From: Proteiniborus sp. DW1
GTDB taxonomy: Bacteria; Bacillota; Clostridia; Tissierellales; Proteiniboraceae
DNA length: 64,000 bases
Reading direction: 5' to 3'
Assembly (NCBI RefSeq): GCF_900095305.1
Contig: NZ_FMDO01000017.1
Span: 1 to 64,000, forward strand
Shown: positions 7,704-16,905 of the stretch, piece after piece
Layout of the letters: every line of letters starts with the position of its first letter
How positions within the stretch are numbered: the stretch's first letter is position 1
Notes under the pieces: generated by a model
Seen by the model: only the letters and a program-made list of their open reading frames with translations
What the model was told of the DNA's origin: nothing
Database searches by the model: none
Position numbers and translations under genes: made by a program

Positions 7704-9404
7704 ATGAGTAAAAGAATCTTAATAGTAGGAGGAGTAGCAGGAGGAGCATCAGTAGCAGCAAGGGTAAGAAGGTTAGATGAATTTGCAGAAGTCATAATGT
7801 TTGAAAAAGGACCTCATGTATCATTTTCAAACTGCTGTTTACCGAATCATTTAAGTGGAATGGTAGAAAACAGCGATGACCTAGTTCTAATGAATCCAGA
7901 GCAATTCAAAAAACAATATAACATAGAAGCGAGAGTAAATAACGAAGTTTTGAAAATCAACAGAGACAATAAAACCATCACAGTAAGAAATCTAGAGACA
8001 GGAGAAGAATACGAAGAAGGCTATGACAAGTTAGTACTATCACCAGGAGCTAATCCAATAGTGCCAAGAATAGAAGGACATGATAAAGACCATGTATTTA
8101 CAGTAAGAAATGTAGTGGACATAGACAAATTAAATAGATATATAAGAAATGAAAAAGTAAAAGACATAGCAGTAATAGGTGGGGGATTCATAGGAGTAGA
8201 AGTAGCAGAAAACCTACAACTAGCAAATCAAGGCTATAATGTAACATTAGTAGAAGCAGCAGACCAAATCATGGCACCATTTGACTATGATATGGTACAG
8301 ATATTACACAAAGAAATGATAGACAAAGGCATAAACCTAATAGTAGGAAACGGAATAGCAAAGGTAGAAGATGACTATATAGAATTATCATCAGGAAAGC
8401 GATTACCGGCTCAAGCAGTAGTTATGGCAATAGGAGTAAGGCCAGAAACAACACTAGCAAGAGAAGCAGGCTTAGAAATAGGGGAAACAGGAGCTATAAA
8501 AGTAGACCATAACTACTTAACAAGTGACAAAGATATATATGCAGTAGGAGACGCCATAGAAGTATATCACAAGCTAACACATAAAAAGACAAGACTAGCA
8601 CTAGCAGGACCAGCACAAAGACAGGCAAGAGCAGCGGCAGACCATATGTATGGAATACCACATAGAAATACAGGAGTAATAGGCTCATCATGTATAAAAA
8701 TATTTGACATGAATGCAGCATCAACAGGCTTAACAGAAAAAGCAGCAAGAAATGCAGGGATACAGTATGATTTTGTTTACATCATACCAGGAGACATAGT
8801 AGGACTAATGCCTGGAAATAGCCCATTCCATTTAAAGCTAATATATGAAGTGCCAACAGGAAAGATACTAGGAGCACAAGCAATAGGAAAAGGAAATGCA
8901 TCAAAGAGAATAGATGTAATAGCTGCCATGATAATGATGAATGGAACACTAGAAGATCTAAAAGAACTAGAGCTATGCTATGCACCAGCATTTAGTACGG
9001 CTAAAGATCCAGTAAATCACGCAAGCTTAGTAGCACTAAACATACTAAACGGAGTATTTAAACAAGTACCAGTATACAAAGTAAGAGAACTCGTAGAAAA
9101 TAATGCATTCATAATAGACGTAAGAGAAAAGCATGAATATGAATCAGGACACTTAAAGAATGCAATAAATATACCATTAAGCGAGATAAGACAAAGAGCA
9201 TCAGAAATACCAAAAGACCTACCAGTATATTTACACTGTCGTTCAAGTCAAAGAAGCTACAATGCAATAATGGCACTACAACATATGGGATATGATAATC
9301 TATACAATATATCAGGTTCATACCTAGGTATTAGTTACTATGAATACTACAATGACAAGGTAACAGGAAGAGAAAAGATATTGACTGAGTATAATTTTAA
9401 CTAA
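7704..9404 (+). CDS. CoA-disulfide/persulfide reductase fused to rhodanese
   Basis: The 566-residue FAD- and NAD(P)H-binding oxidoreductase has an N-terminal GGVAGGASVAAR dinucleotide site, a redox-active cysteine in SFSNCCLP (Cys44, followed by an extra Cys45), a second nucleotide site VIGGGFIGVEVAEN and the FAD motif YAVGDAIEV. About residues 465-550 form a rhodanese domain with the active loop HCRSSQRS. This is the CoADR-Rhd (NADH-dependent persulfide reductase) architecture, which reduces CoA or protein persulfides and releases sulfide. Third codon positions are unusually A- and C-rich compared with the neighbours, which also leaves long stop-free stretches on the opposite strand. Confidence 0.9.
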   Translation: MSKRILIVGGVAGGASVAARVRRLDEFAEVIMFEKGPHVSFSNCCLPNHLSGMVENSDDLVLMNPEQFKKQYNIEARVNNEVLKINRDNKTITVRNLETGEEYEEGYDKLVLSPGANPIVPRIEGHDKDHVFTVRNVVDIDKLNRYIRNEKVKDIAVIGGGFIGVEVAENLQLANQGYNVTLVEAADQIMAPFDYDMVQILHKEMIDKGINLIVGNGIAKVEDDYIELSSGKRLPAQAVVMAIGVRPETTLAREAGLEIGETGAIKVDHNYLTSDKDIYAVGDAIEVYHKLTHKKTRLALAGPAQRQARAAADHMYGIPHRNTGVIGSSCIKIFDMNAASTGLTEKAARNAGIQYDFVYIIPGDIVGLMPGNSPFHLKLIYEVPTGKILGAQAIGKGNASKRIDVIAAMIMMNGTLEDLKELELCYAPAFSTAKDPVNHASLVALNILNGVFKQVPVYKVRELVENNAFIIDVREKHEYESGHLKNAINIPLSEIRQRASEIPKDLPVYLHCRSSQRSYNAIMALQHMGYDNLYNISGSYLGISYYEYYNDKVTGREKILTEYNFN

Positions 9405-9445
9405 AAGAAAGTCTATCATATATTAAATAGAGCAGGAGAAAAATA

Positions 9446-10210
9446 ATGAAAACTATAAAAAAGTTGACTATTGGAACTTGGATTTTTATTATACTTGCTT
9501 GGTATTTAATTACTAAGTCTAATATAGTCGAATCTGTACTAGTACCGTCGCCATATGAGGTGTGGACTACATTTTTGGATATATTAAAAGGAGGCTATAA
9601 TGGCATTTCACTAATTTCTCACTTAGGGATTAGTTTTAAAAGGTTATTTATAGCATCATTAGTAGCTATTATTACCTCAATTCCCCTTGGATTACTAAGT
9701 GGATATTTTAGCAAGGTTAGGGCCATAGTAGATTCCATAATCCAGTTCTATCGTCCACTTCCACCTCTTGCCTATTATACCTTGCTTATACTGTGGCTTG
9801 GAATAGATGATGAATCCAAAATAGCCTTATTATTTTTGGCAGCCTTTGCACCAGTATATATATCATGTGTATCAGCTGTTACTAAAATCAATCAGGACTA
9901 CATCCTTAGTGCAGAGTCCTTAGGAGCAAGTCAAAAAAGGATATTTCTTCATATAGTTTTGCCTGCATGCTTACCAGAAATTTTTACAGGCATTAGAACA
10001 GCAATAGGGGTGGCATATACTACTTTAGTCGCTTCAGAAATGGTAGCAGCAACATCAGGTATTGGATGGATGGTCATAGATGCATCCAGATATTTAAAAA
10101 GCGATGTAATGTTTGTAGGCATCATAATTATGGGAATAACAGGTATATTGATTGATTTGGTATTGAAGTTCTTAGAAGAGAAGCTAGTATACTGGAAAAG
10201 TTATGTCTAA
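9446..10210 (+). CDS. ABC transporter permease, TauC/SsuC-like
   Basis: The 254-residue protein has about six membrane helices. The conserved loop (ESLGASQKRIFLHIVLPACLPEIFTGIR) carries the EAA-type signature that contacts the ATPase. The sequence resembles permeases for taurine, alkanesulfonates and related anions. It follows the rhodanese fusion by 41 bp, and its end abuts the solute-binding lipoprotein gene. Given the context, the substrate is probably an organic or inorganic sulfur compound, which is an inference. Confidence 0.85.
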   Translation: MKTIKKLTIGTWIFIILAWYLITKSNIVESVLVPSPYEVWTTFLDILKGGYNGISLISHLGISFKRLFIASLVAIITSIPLGLLSGYFSKVRAIVDSIIQFYRPLPPLAYYTLLILWLGIDDESKIALLFLAAFAPVYISCVSAVTKINQDYILSAESLGASQKRIFLHIVLPACLPEIFTGIRTAIGVAYTTLVASEMVAATSGIGWMVIDASRYLKSDVMFVGIIIMGITGILIDLVLKFLEEKLVYWKSYV

Positions 10211-10235
10211 GTATAAGGGAAGAGGGGGGCACTAT

Positions 10236-11312
10236 ATGCAAAAATATATTAAAACTAATATTGTAATTTTACTGATAATATCTTTATTATTTTTACTAAT
10301 GGGATGTAGTAAAAACTTAGGTATCTCTACACAAGAACATAAATCTGATACATCAATGCCAAAAGAAATAAATATTGGAATTTTGAGAGTGCCTAATGAT
10401 GAAACCATCGCAATTTCTCAAAAAATATATGACAAGTACTTCACAGATAAGGGTATAAAATGCAACTTTATAGTTTTTGATTCAGGAGTAGATGCCAATA
10501 AGGCATTTGCTTCAAAGAGTATTGACTTTGCAACCATGGGAAACACAAATGGAATAGTGGCATTGTCTACTGGACTTGATGTAGAGCTGATATGGATTCA
10601 TGAGGTACTTGGCGAAATAGAAGCTTTAGCAGTTAGAGAGGAGCTAAATATTAATCAAGTGGAAGAACTTGAAGGTATGAAAATAGCAACAACCTTTGCT
10701 TCCACATCACATTATACTCTGCTTAATGCTCTTAGGAAAGCAGGTATTGAAGATAAGGTACAACTTTTAGATATGCAGACAGCAGATATAGTAGCAGCAT
10801 GGGAAAGAGGGGATATTGACGCAGCATATACTTGGCAGCCTTCTCTTGGAAAGCTACTAGAAAAGGGTGGAAAGATCATAGTATCAAGTGAGGACATGGC
10901 AAAAGAAGGCTATATAACAGCAAATGTAAAGCTAGTAAGGAAAGAATTTGCAAAAAAATATCCTGACCTAGTCGCTTCTCTAATAGCATGTTTGGCAGAA
11001 GGTGCAATGATATATGGAGAAGACCCTCAGGAAGGTGCAGAAATTGTATCAGAGGAGCTTCAAATAAAGCCTGAAGATGCTTTAAAACAGATGGAGGGGG
11101 CCATATGGCTTTCTCTAAAAGAGCAACTAGAGAGTGAATACTTAGGGACAAGCAGTTCAACAGGCAAGTTTTCAAAAATTATGAAGGATACAGCAGATTT
11201 CTTAGCACAACAAAAATTCATCAGTAAAGTTCCGACACAAGAAGAATTTGATAAATTTATAAATCCTAGCTATATTGAAAGAGCTATAGAGATTTTAGAG
11301 TCAGCTATCTAA
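10236..11312 (+). CDS. Sulfonate/taurine-type ABC transporter substrate-binding lipoprotein
   Basis: The 358-residue protein begins with a lipoprotein signal peptide (lipobox LLMGC, Cys24) and continues as a two-lobed binding protein of the TauA/SsuA/NMT1 class. Typical segments are TFASTSHYTLLNALRKAG and WERGDIDAAYTWQPSLGKL. The start at 10236 is chosen over 10203 because a GAGGGGGG ribosome site sits 5 bases upstream. It would capture the substrate outside the membrane for the permease encoded just before it. Confidence 0.85.
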   Translation: MQKYIKTNIVILLIISLLFLLMGCSKNLGISTQEHKSDTSMPKEINIGILRVPNDETIAISQKIYDKYFTDKGIKCNFIVFDSGVDANKAFASKSIDFATMGNTNGIVALSTGLDVELIWIHEVLGEIEALAVREELNINQVEELEGMKIATTFASTSHYTLLNALRKAGIEDKVQLLDMQTADIVAAWERGDIDAAYTWQPSLGKLLEKGGKIIVSSEDMAKEGYITANVKLVRKEFAKKYPDLVASLIACLAEGAMIYGEDPQEGAEIVSEELQIKPEDALKQMEGAIWLSLKEQLESEYLGTSSSTGKFSKIMKDTADFLAQQKFISKVPTQEEFDKFINPSYIERAIEILESAI

Positions 11313-11563
11313 AGATTTAACACTTATGGTAAGCACTTTAATGCTATAGCTACAAGATATATATAAAATGTATTTTGTGCTTCTATAGATTTTAATTCTG
11401 TTATTCATAACAGGCGAAAAGCTTGTATGGTAGGCAAGTTAAAATTCGTTATTTGTGAAAGGAGATGAATAGCTAAGATTTAACTAAAAGTCTGACTTCC
11501 TTATCGCTACAAGCTGTAAAGACAATTTAGTATTAAAAAATTATTTAAGGGGGATAAAATTAA
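11313..11563 (+). other. Intergenic leader with a palindrome, no gene seen
   Basis: This 251-bp gap holds the palindrome CTGTTATTCATAACAG (11398-11413) and a ribosome-site-like AAGGAG at 11459-11464 followed by a 3-codon frame. No known riboswitch could be matched by eye. It may carry a separate promoter for the rhodanese lipoprotein gene. Confidence 0.35.
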
Positions 11564-12394
11564 ATGTTAAAGGAGTCAAGAGTATATAAGCAAGCTTTAC
11601 TGTTGGTATTAATTGTTATTTCATTAACATTTTCTCTAATTGGTTGTCAATCTGAAACTACAGTACAAGAAGGTCCTAAATATATAGATAGAGCTTTAAC
11701 ACCTGAGCAATTTGAAGCTAAGCTTGCAGAAGGAGGTGCAATAGTAGTAGATATAAGAAGAGCTGAAGAACTAGAAGAAAAGGGCAAGTATAAGGATTCT
11801 ATTCATGTGCCAAATGAGATAATTCAGGAAAATCAGGACGAAGCAGCGAAACTATTACCTGAAGATAAAAATACTACACTACTAATCCACTGTGCTGTAG
11901 GAGGAAGAGCATCTAAGGCAATAGATGTTGTTATAGACAAACTTGGATATAAAAATGCATACTACCTAGCTAGTCCTATAATTTTTGATGAAGAGGGGAA
12001 TATTAAAGATTATGTTCAGAGAGCTCTAACCCCAGAACAATTTGAAGTGAAATTAAAAGAAGATGTTGTTGTAGTAGACATAAGAAGAGCAGATGAACTA
12101 GAGAAAATGGGGAAATATAAGGATTCTATCCATGTACCAAATGAATTAATTAATGAAGATTTAGAAGCTGCTTCAAAACTGCTTCCTGAAGATAAGAATA
12201 CTCTTATATTAATACATTGTGCTAAAGGTGGAAGAGCATCAAGTGCTATCGATAAAATTGCGTATGATTTAGGATATAAAAATGCATACTATCTCAATAG
12301 TCCTATCTTCTTTAATGCAGAAGGAGAAATTACTGGATATGTTGGAGAGGACACTCAAGGAGCGCCTTCTACAGACGAAGGATGTGGCAATTAA
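11564..12394 (+). CDS. Lipoprotein with two tandem rhodanese domains
   Basis: The 276-residue protein starts with a lipoprotein signal (lipobox SLIGC, Cys28) and then has two rhodanese repeats of about 110 residues that are close to identical in layout. Each begins RALTPEQFE, contains VVDIRRA-ELE and KYKDSIHVPNE, and ends with an active-site loop: HCAVGGRAS (Cys110) and HCAKGGRAS (Cys219). Both catalytic cysteines and both loop arginines are present, so both domains could carry sulfane sulfur. Anchoring outside the membrane, between the binding-protein and ATPase genes of a sulfur transporter, suggests it processes or hands over the substrate. The repeat arose by internal duplication. Confidence 0.9.
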   Translation: MLKESRVYKQALLLVLIVISLTFSLIGCQSETTVQEGPKYIDRALTPEQFEAKLAEGGAIVVDIRRAEELEEKGKYKDSIHVPNEIIQENQDEAAKLLPEDKNTTLLIHCAVGGRASKAIDVVIDKLGYKNAYYLASPIIFDEEGNIKDYVQRALTPEQFEVKLKEDVVVVDIRRADELEKMGKYKDSIHVPNELINEDLEAASKLLPEDKNTLILIHCAKGGRASSAIDKIAYDLGYKNAYYLNSPIFFNAEGEITGYVGEDTQGAPSTDEGCGN

Positions 12395-12437
12395 ATTTCA
12401 AGATCTTTTGCATAAAAAATAGCATAAATACTAAATC

Positions 12438-12477
12438 AAAATTACCTCTAGCTATTATTAGGCTAGAGGTGATTTTT
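12438..12477 (+). terminator. Intrinsic terminator after the rhodanese lipoprotein gene
   Basis: The arms CCTCTAGC (12445-12452) and GCTAGAGG (12462-12469) are extended by flanking A/T pairs and followed by TGATTTTT. It separates the rhodanese gene from the ATPase gene, which would then need read-through or its own promoter. Confidence 0.7.
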
Positions 12478-12593
12478 GCTTTCTCTGAGAAAAATAAAGG
12501 AAAAGAGGCAATTATAGAGAAAATATATGCTAAGCTATTATATATAAATTTCATAGGGATTCGAGTTATTAACTTGTAGTGGAGGAGAAAAGC

Positions 12594-13382
12594 ATGGAGA
12601 ATGTAAGAAAAGATAATATAATCATAGATATTCAAAATGTAAGCTTAACTTATGAAACCAAGAAAAAGCCAATTATAGCCATTAAAGATATAAGCCTACA
12701 GATTAAAAAAGGTGATTTTTTATGTGTATTAGGGCCCTCTGGATGTGGCAAAAGCACTTTGTTAAGAATTATAGCTGGTTATTTGAAACCCACTTCGGGA
12801 ACCTGCCATATGCAAGGCGAACCCATCACTGGTCCTGATTGGCATAGGGGAGTTGTTTTCCAATCACCTACCTTATATCCTTGGATGAGTGTCAGAAAAA
12901 ATGTAGAATTTGGACCTAGAATGAAGAACTTATCAGAAGAAGATATTGAACGTATAGGAAGACACTACCTAGAACAAGTTGATTTAATAGATTTTAGTGA
13001 CAAAGCTACATTTGAGCTTTCAGGAGGTATGAAGCAAAGAGTAGCTTTAGCTAGAGTTCTAGCTAACGAACCTGAGGTTATATTAATGGATGAACCCTTT
13101 GGTGCTTTAGATGCACTTACAAGAGTAAATATGCAGAAATTAATTCGAGATATCTGGATGGAAAATAAGAACACTATTTTTATGATTACCCATGATATAG
13201 ATGAAGCACTGTCACTAGGAACGAGGGTTTTAGTCATGTCAAAATCTCCAGGCAAAATACTAAAAGAATTCAAGCTCGATTTTACTTATAAAGCAAAGGA
13301 AAGCAAATACGGACGTGTTAAAATTGATGAAAAATATATGGATATCAAAGAAGAAATATTGGATATGATTAGCCAAAGATAA
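12594..13382 (+). CDS. ABC transporter ATP-binding protein, TauB/SsuB-like
   Basis: The 262-residue ATPase has Walker [11 protein letters not shown]-loop VVFQSPTLYPW, signature LSGGMKQR, Walker B VILMDEPFGALD and H-loop THDIDEAL, as in nitrate/sulfonate/taurine ATPases. The start at 12594 is preferred to the GTG at 12579 because GGAGGAG overlaps the latter. It supplies energy for the permease at 9446-10210 and the binding protein at 10236-11312, although the tandem rhodanese gene and a terminator lie between. Confidence 0.85.
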   Translation: MENVRKDNIIIDIQNVSLTYETKKKPIIAIKDISLQIKKGDFLCVLGPSGCGKSTLLRIIAGYLKPTSGTCHMQGEPITGPDWHRGVVFQSPTLYPWMSVRKNVEFGPRMKNLSEEDIERIGRHYLEQVDLIDFSDKATFELSGGMKQRVALARVLANEPEVILMDEPFGALDALTRVNMQKLIRDIWMENKNTIFMITHDIDEALSLGTRVLVMSKSPGKILKEFKLDFTYKAKESKYGRVKIDEKYMDIKEEILDMISQR

Positions 13383-13425
13383 AGCCGATGAAATTACATA
13401 CTATAGAACCTAAAATAAGAGCCGA

Positions 13426-13475
13426 GGAAAGTTTTGTTTGCCATATAGACGTATCTGACAAACAAAACTTCCCTT
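13426..13475. terminator. Hairpin between convergent ATPase and CPBP genes
   Basis: GGAAAGTTTTGTTTG (13426-13440) and CAAACAAAACTTCC (13459-13472) form a long stem with one bulge. It sits between convergent stops and probably ends transcription in both directions, though the downstream T run is short. Confidence 0.6.
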
Positions 13476-13498
13476 TAGCATATTAGCCCTTGTACAGT

Positions 13499-14503
13499 TT
13501 ATTGCCCTATTTCTAGATGATGATTTTGCTTAGATAAAATCCCCTTTTTAATTAATAGTCTTATAAGAATAAAAATAGAAACAGATAATATAAAAGTTAC
13601 AATAATTCCTCCTTCAGGGCCAAATGCGCCACCTGTTATCCAAGCTGGTCCTGTTAGTCTAGTCTCGATAATACTTGCTTTTCCCATAATCATACCACTT
13701 ACTGGTAATCCCAGAACATTTCCCATAAACCAATTCCAAATAGAGTGCTGTGCAAATATTCCCCATAAACATTGATCATTTAAGGCATACAAGGCTGCAA
13801 ATACTCCATACAGTATTAGATTAACAATTGATAATAAGCTAATATTAGGATTTAAAATATGTAAAAAACCAAAGAAAGCGGAAGATAGAATAATTGCAGT
13901 AGATACTTTATAATGTTTCGATAGTACAGGCATCATCCATCCTCGAACAACTACTTCTTCACTTGCACCTTGAATCATAAAACCTATTAAAAATAGAAAA
14001 ACTAGACTTATAGCAGAAGTCCCAAAACCAGCAGTAGCATGAATAGGCTCGGATACAATCTCAGCCAAACCAAATAGTAAAACAACTATAAAGTAGAATA
14101 ATTGCATTGCAATAGCAACTAATGAACCGATTAGATATTTTTTCAATTTTTTATTACTTCTAAGTCCTATAGATGCAAAAGGCCTTTTTTCAATAAACTT
14201 TATGTAGATAAAAAAACTAAATATTACAGCACCTGTAGAAATTATTAATGAAATCCACTGAAAAAATGGGCTGCTTTCAATAGTTAGAATATTACTTATG
14301 GCACCTGTAGCAAGTGCAATTATAGCAAAAACAATTCCTGTAATAAATGTAATTATAAAAGTTGGTATAATTTGAACTGCAACTGCTATTAGATAGATAA
14401 TGAACCAAAAAATATATTTTTTGCTTCCAATTTTATCATAACTTCGTTTAGTAGTTTCATTAAATAGCTCAAGATATGTTTTTTCCTTTTTAAAACAATA
14501 CAT
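13499..14503 (-). CDS. CPBP-family intramembrane metalloprotease (CAAX protease-like)
   Basis: The 334-residue protein has about eight membrane helices and the three CPBP motifs in order: EEVVVRG (EExxxR), FFGFLH (FxxxH) and HSIWN (HxxxN). These ligate the catalytic metal within the membrane. Family members process prenylated proteins, bacteriocin precursors or anti-sigma factors; the substrate here is not evident. The start at 14503 follows AAAGGAGG and is preferred over the upstream in-frame ATG at 14620, which would add a non-family stretch spanning a hairpin. Confidence 0.85.
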   Translation of the reverse strand: MYCFKKEKTYLELFNETTKRSYDKIGSKKYIFWFIIYLIAVAVQIIPTFIITFITGIVFAIIALATGAISNILTIESSPFFQWISLIISTGAVIFSFFIYIKFIEKRPFASIGLRSNKKLKKYLIGSLVAIAMQLFYFIVVLLFGLAEIVSEPIHATAGFGTSAISLVFLFLIGFMIQGASEEVVVRGWMMPVLSKHYKVSTAIILSSAFFGFLHILNPNISLLSIVNLILYGVFAALYALNDQCLWGIFAQHSIWNWFMGNVLGLPVSGMIMGKASIIETRLTGPAWITGGAFGPEGGIIVTFILSVSIFILIRLLIKKGILSKQNHHLEIGQ

Positions 14504-14911
14504 AAAAAGTCCTCCTTTAAAATTTTTTTCTGATAAAATCATCTCATTATGGGAATACCGAGATGATTTTATTATAGTTATTATTTGTTCAAAAAGCAAT
14601 TCAGCAACTGATATAGACAATAAATGTATGTGGTAGGTGACTGAGTAATTTAATCACTCTATACTTACTAATAAAGTAAGTTACTTATAAGTGGGAAGCT
14701 AGTCAATATCTATATAACATATAAGAACAAAACATTTACTACTCTACTTGTCAAATTATATGCAATATATTACAATATGAAATGATTGCCTTAAAAATGA
14801 GTAACTTTTTAGGAGATGAATAAAAGGTTAAATTTTTTATCAATCTAGTTTAATAAAAAGTATTTGGGTATAATTAATTGAAAAGGAAACATATTTGAGG
14901 GGGAGAAGTTT
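14504..14911. other. Divergent intergenic region with palindromes
   Basis: This 408-bp gap separates the divergent CPBP and LapA-domain genes. A perfect 13-bp inverted repeat, ATAAAATCATCTC / GAGATGATTTTAT (14533-14572), lies about 30 bp upstream of the CPBP start and may be an operator or leader hairpin. Overlapping palindromes around ACTTAC/GTAAGT lie at 14663-14686. No gene is seen. Confidence 0.5.
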
Positions 14912-15316
14912 GTGAAGCTAAAAATAAACATGGAAATTAGATTCATAATATCTTTATTATTTTCTATTATAGTTGCTGTTTTTGCTATTCAGAATGCAGG
15001 AAACGTTGAGATTAATTTTTTATTTGCTAAATTCACCATTTCTCAGGCAATAGTTATATTGGCTTCTGCAATAGTAGGAGCTTTAATTGTGCTTTTACTT
15101 GGTCTTATAAAGCAAATAAAGCAAAATATGAAAATTAAGCAGCTAAATAAAGAAATAGAGAGCATTATAGAAGAAAGAGATAAGCTTCAGACTAGAGTAG
15201 ATGAACTAACATCTGGTAGTATACAAAACGAGGAAACAGTAGAAGAAACTATAAAAGAATTGGATTTGGATGATGTAAATTATACTGAGTTTAAGAATAA
15301 TAGTTCAAATGAATAG
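14912..15316 (+). CDS. LapA-domain (DUF1049) membrane protein
   Basis: The 134-residue protein starts at GTG after GAGGGGGAG. It has two hydrophobic helices (about residues 9-27 and 43-65) with the motif FAIQNAGNVEINFLF between them, as in the LapA domain family, then a coiled-coil stretch (about residues 70-105) and an acidic tail. LapA (YciM partner) acts in lipopolysaccharide assembly in Gram-negatives; in Gram-positives its role is unknown. It stands alone, with its own upstream region and no clear partner. Confidence 0.75.
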   Translation: MKLKINMEIRFIISLLFSIIVAVFAIQNAGNVEINFLFAKFTISQAIVILASAIVGALIVLLLGLIKQIKQNMKIKQLNKEIESIIEERDKLQTRVDELTSGSIQNEETVEETIKELDLDDVNYTEFKNNSSNE

Positions 15317-15803
15317 TAGCATATTTTATATAATTCATGATAATGAATAAGACCTAGGTGGGTAATTTAGTTGAAAAACTATTTTTACTATGGTAGAATT
15401 GCAGCGGAAGGAGTGATAGATTATGAAGAGATTCTTAGTAAAACATCCGAATACTATTAATAGCGTGTCATTTCTGAACCCCATGTTCGTTTTGTCAACA
15501 TGACAAGGTGATAATCCTTCATGGCATGAGGAAAAAATATAAATTTGTTATCATTTCACAAAGCTACTTGAATATCTAGTCTCACTATACATATTAAGTC
15601 CCTAGGTATAAGAAGTAATGGTTTTTGTTAAAGATAACAATATATGCCGATATATCAAGGGCTTAATCAAATACTATAAACTTCCAATTTATAAAACTAA
15701 ATAAAACACCCTTAACCTAATCATTACTTATCATTTAGGTTTAGTTTTAGTGCCAATGATTAAGTATAATAAAAAAACAAAACATTAAAAAAAGAAGAGG
15801 AGA
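15317..15803 (+). other. Intergenic region, possible gene remnant
   Basis: This 487-bp gap contains a 26-codon frame at 15423-15503 with a good AAGGAG site, which looks like the start of a lost gene. It also contains the inverted repeat TTGTCA-ACA-TGACAA (15492-15506) and a weak hairpin with arms ACCTAA/TTAGGT near 15715-15740. The text near 15466 (GTCATTTCTGAAC) resembles the dispersed GTCATTCTGAAC repeat found elsewhere in the window. No complete gene is seen. Confidence 0.4.
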
Positions 15804-15809
15804 ATGATT

Positions 15810-16892
15810 GTGAAAAAAAACATTTTGTTAATCATGTTACTGATTTTGACCATGGTTATAGCTGGTTGTACAAGTGATAACCCAAAGGTAGATGAAGATT
15901 CTAAACCACAAGAAAACATAGTAGAAGAACAAGGACAAGAACAAGAAGATAAACTTGATTTTCAAGGCAGGACAATGAATGTTGTTACTACATCTGAAAA
16001 ATATTCAGAGTTATTTGATGCATTTGCAGAAGAAGTAAATGCTAAAGTTGAATTCTTATCTATGAGTAGCGGTGAGGTAATTGCTAGAGTAGAGGCAGAA
16101 GGTGGAAAACCAATGGCTGACCTATGGTTTGGTGGTGGACTAGACGCTTTTATGGCAGCTAAGGATTCAGGCTTACTTGAGCAATATGTTCCAAAAGAAG
16201 TAGATAAAATTGATAGCCGATTTGTAGACAGCGAAAATTACTGGATATCAAAAGGTCTAACAGTTGTTGGATTTTTAGTAAATGAAGAATATTTACAAGA
16301 AAAGAATCTAGAAGTTCCTACAACTTGGACTGACCTTGCAGACCCTAAATATAAGGATGAAATAATAATGTCAAACCCAGCGATATCAGGAACCAACTAT
16401 GGTGCAGTAAAAGGTATACTAGATATGATGGGTGAAGAAAAAGGCTGGGAGTACCTTGAAAAGCTAAATGAAAATATTCCTTTCTATGGTAAGAGAGGAA
16501 AGGATCCTGAAGAAAAAGTAGTAGCAGGAGAATTTGCCATTGGCATCGTTCCAGCAGACAAGGCATCATTTGATGTAGCAGAGAAAAACAACTTAACAGT
16601 AGTCTATCCAGAAGATGGAATTCCATGGGTACCAGAGGGAGTAGCTATTTTCAAAGGCGGAGATGGAGTAGACATAGCGAAAGCATTCATAGATTTTATG
16701 TTAAGAGATGAAAATCAAAAGAAACTTTCAGAGTTAGATGGAAAAGATAGTGCTCAAATGATAAAAGAGGGAATAGAAGGATATGACTTAGGTTTACCAG
16801 AAGATAAACTAATAGATCAAGATATTTCTACTTTTGGTACTATGAGAGAAAGCATATTATCAAGATGGGAAGAACTAACTAAAGGTAAATAA
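15810..16892 (+). CDS. Fbp/FutA-type ABC transporter substrate-binding lipoprotein
   Basis: The 360-residue protein has a lipoprotein signal (lipobox VIAGC, Cys20) and an acidic linker. The class-II binding fold includes LWFGGGLDAFMAAKDSGLLE and the segment with TNYGAVKGILDMMGEEKGW, which resemble ferric-iron and 2-aminoethylphosphonate binding proteins. GTG at 15810 is preferred over ATG at 15804 because GAGGAG would almost touch the latter. It precedes a two-domain permease and an ATPase, forming a complete importer. Ferric iron is the likeliest substrate, but phosphonate or polyamine cannot be excluded. Confidence 0.8.
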   Translation: MKKNILLIMLLILTMVIAGCTSDNPKVDEDSKPQENIVEEQGQEQEDKLDFQGRTMNVVTTSEKYSELFDAFAEEVNAKVEFLSMSSGEVIARVEAEGGKPMADLWFGGGLDAFMAAKDSGLLEQYVPKEVDKIDSRFVDSENYWISKGLTVVGFLVNEEYLQEKNLEVPTTWTDLADPKYKDEIIMSNPAISGTNYGAVKGILDMMGEEKGWEYLEKLNENIPFYGKRGKDPEEKVVAGEFAIGIVPADKASFDVAEKNNLTVVYPEDGIPWVPEGVAIFKGGDGVDIAKAFIDFMLRDENQKKLSELDGKDSAQMIKEGIEGYDLGLPEDKLIDQDISTFGTMRESILSRWEELTKGK

Positions 16893-16905
16893 TAGGTGAT
16901 AATAA

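Noticed and set aside
8494-9321. Long open frames on the minus strand inside the persulfide reductase gene
   Set aside because: They come from the A-rich third positions of the real gene on the plus strand. They have no ribosome sites and give leucine-rich nonsense.
11313-11563. Riboswitch before the rhodanese lipoprotein gene
   Set aside because: No known aptamer pattern could be matched by eye. Only a palindrome is certain.
12382-12579. 65-codon frame between the rhodanese and ATPase genes
   Set aside because: It contains a terminator hairpin and has no ribosome site or recognisable protein pattern.
15423-15503. 26-codon frame with a good ribosome site
   Set aside because: It is too short and unlike any known small protein. 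It is kept only as a possible remnant in the intergenic note.
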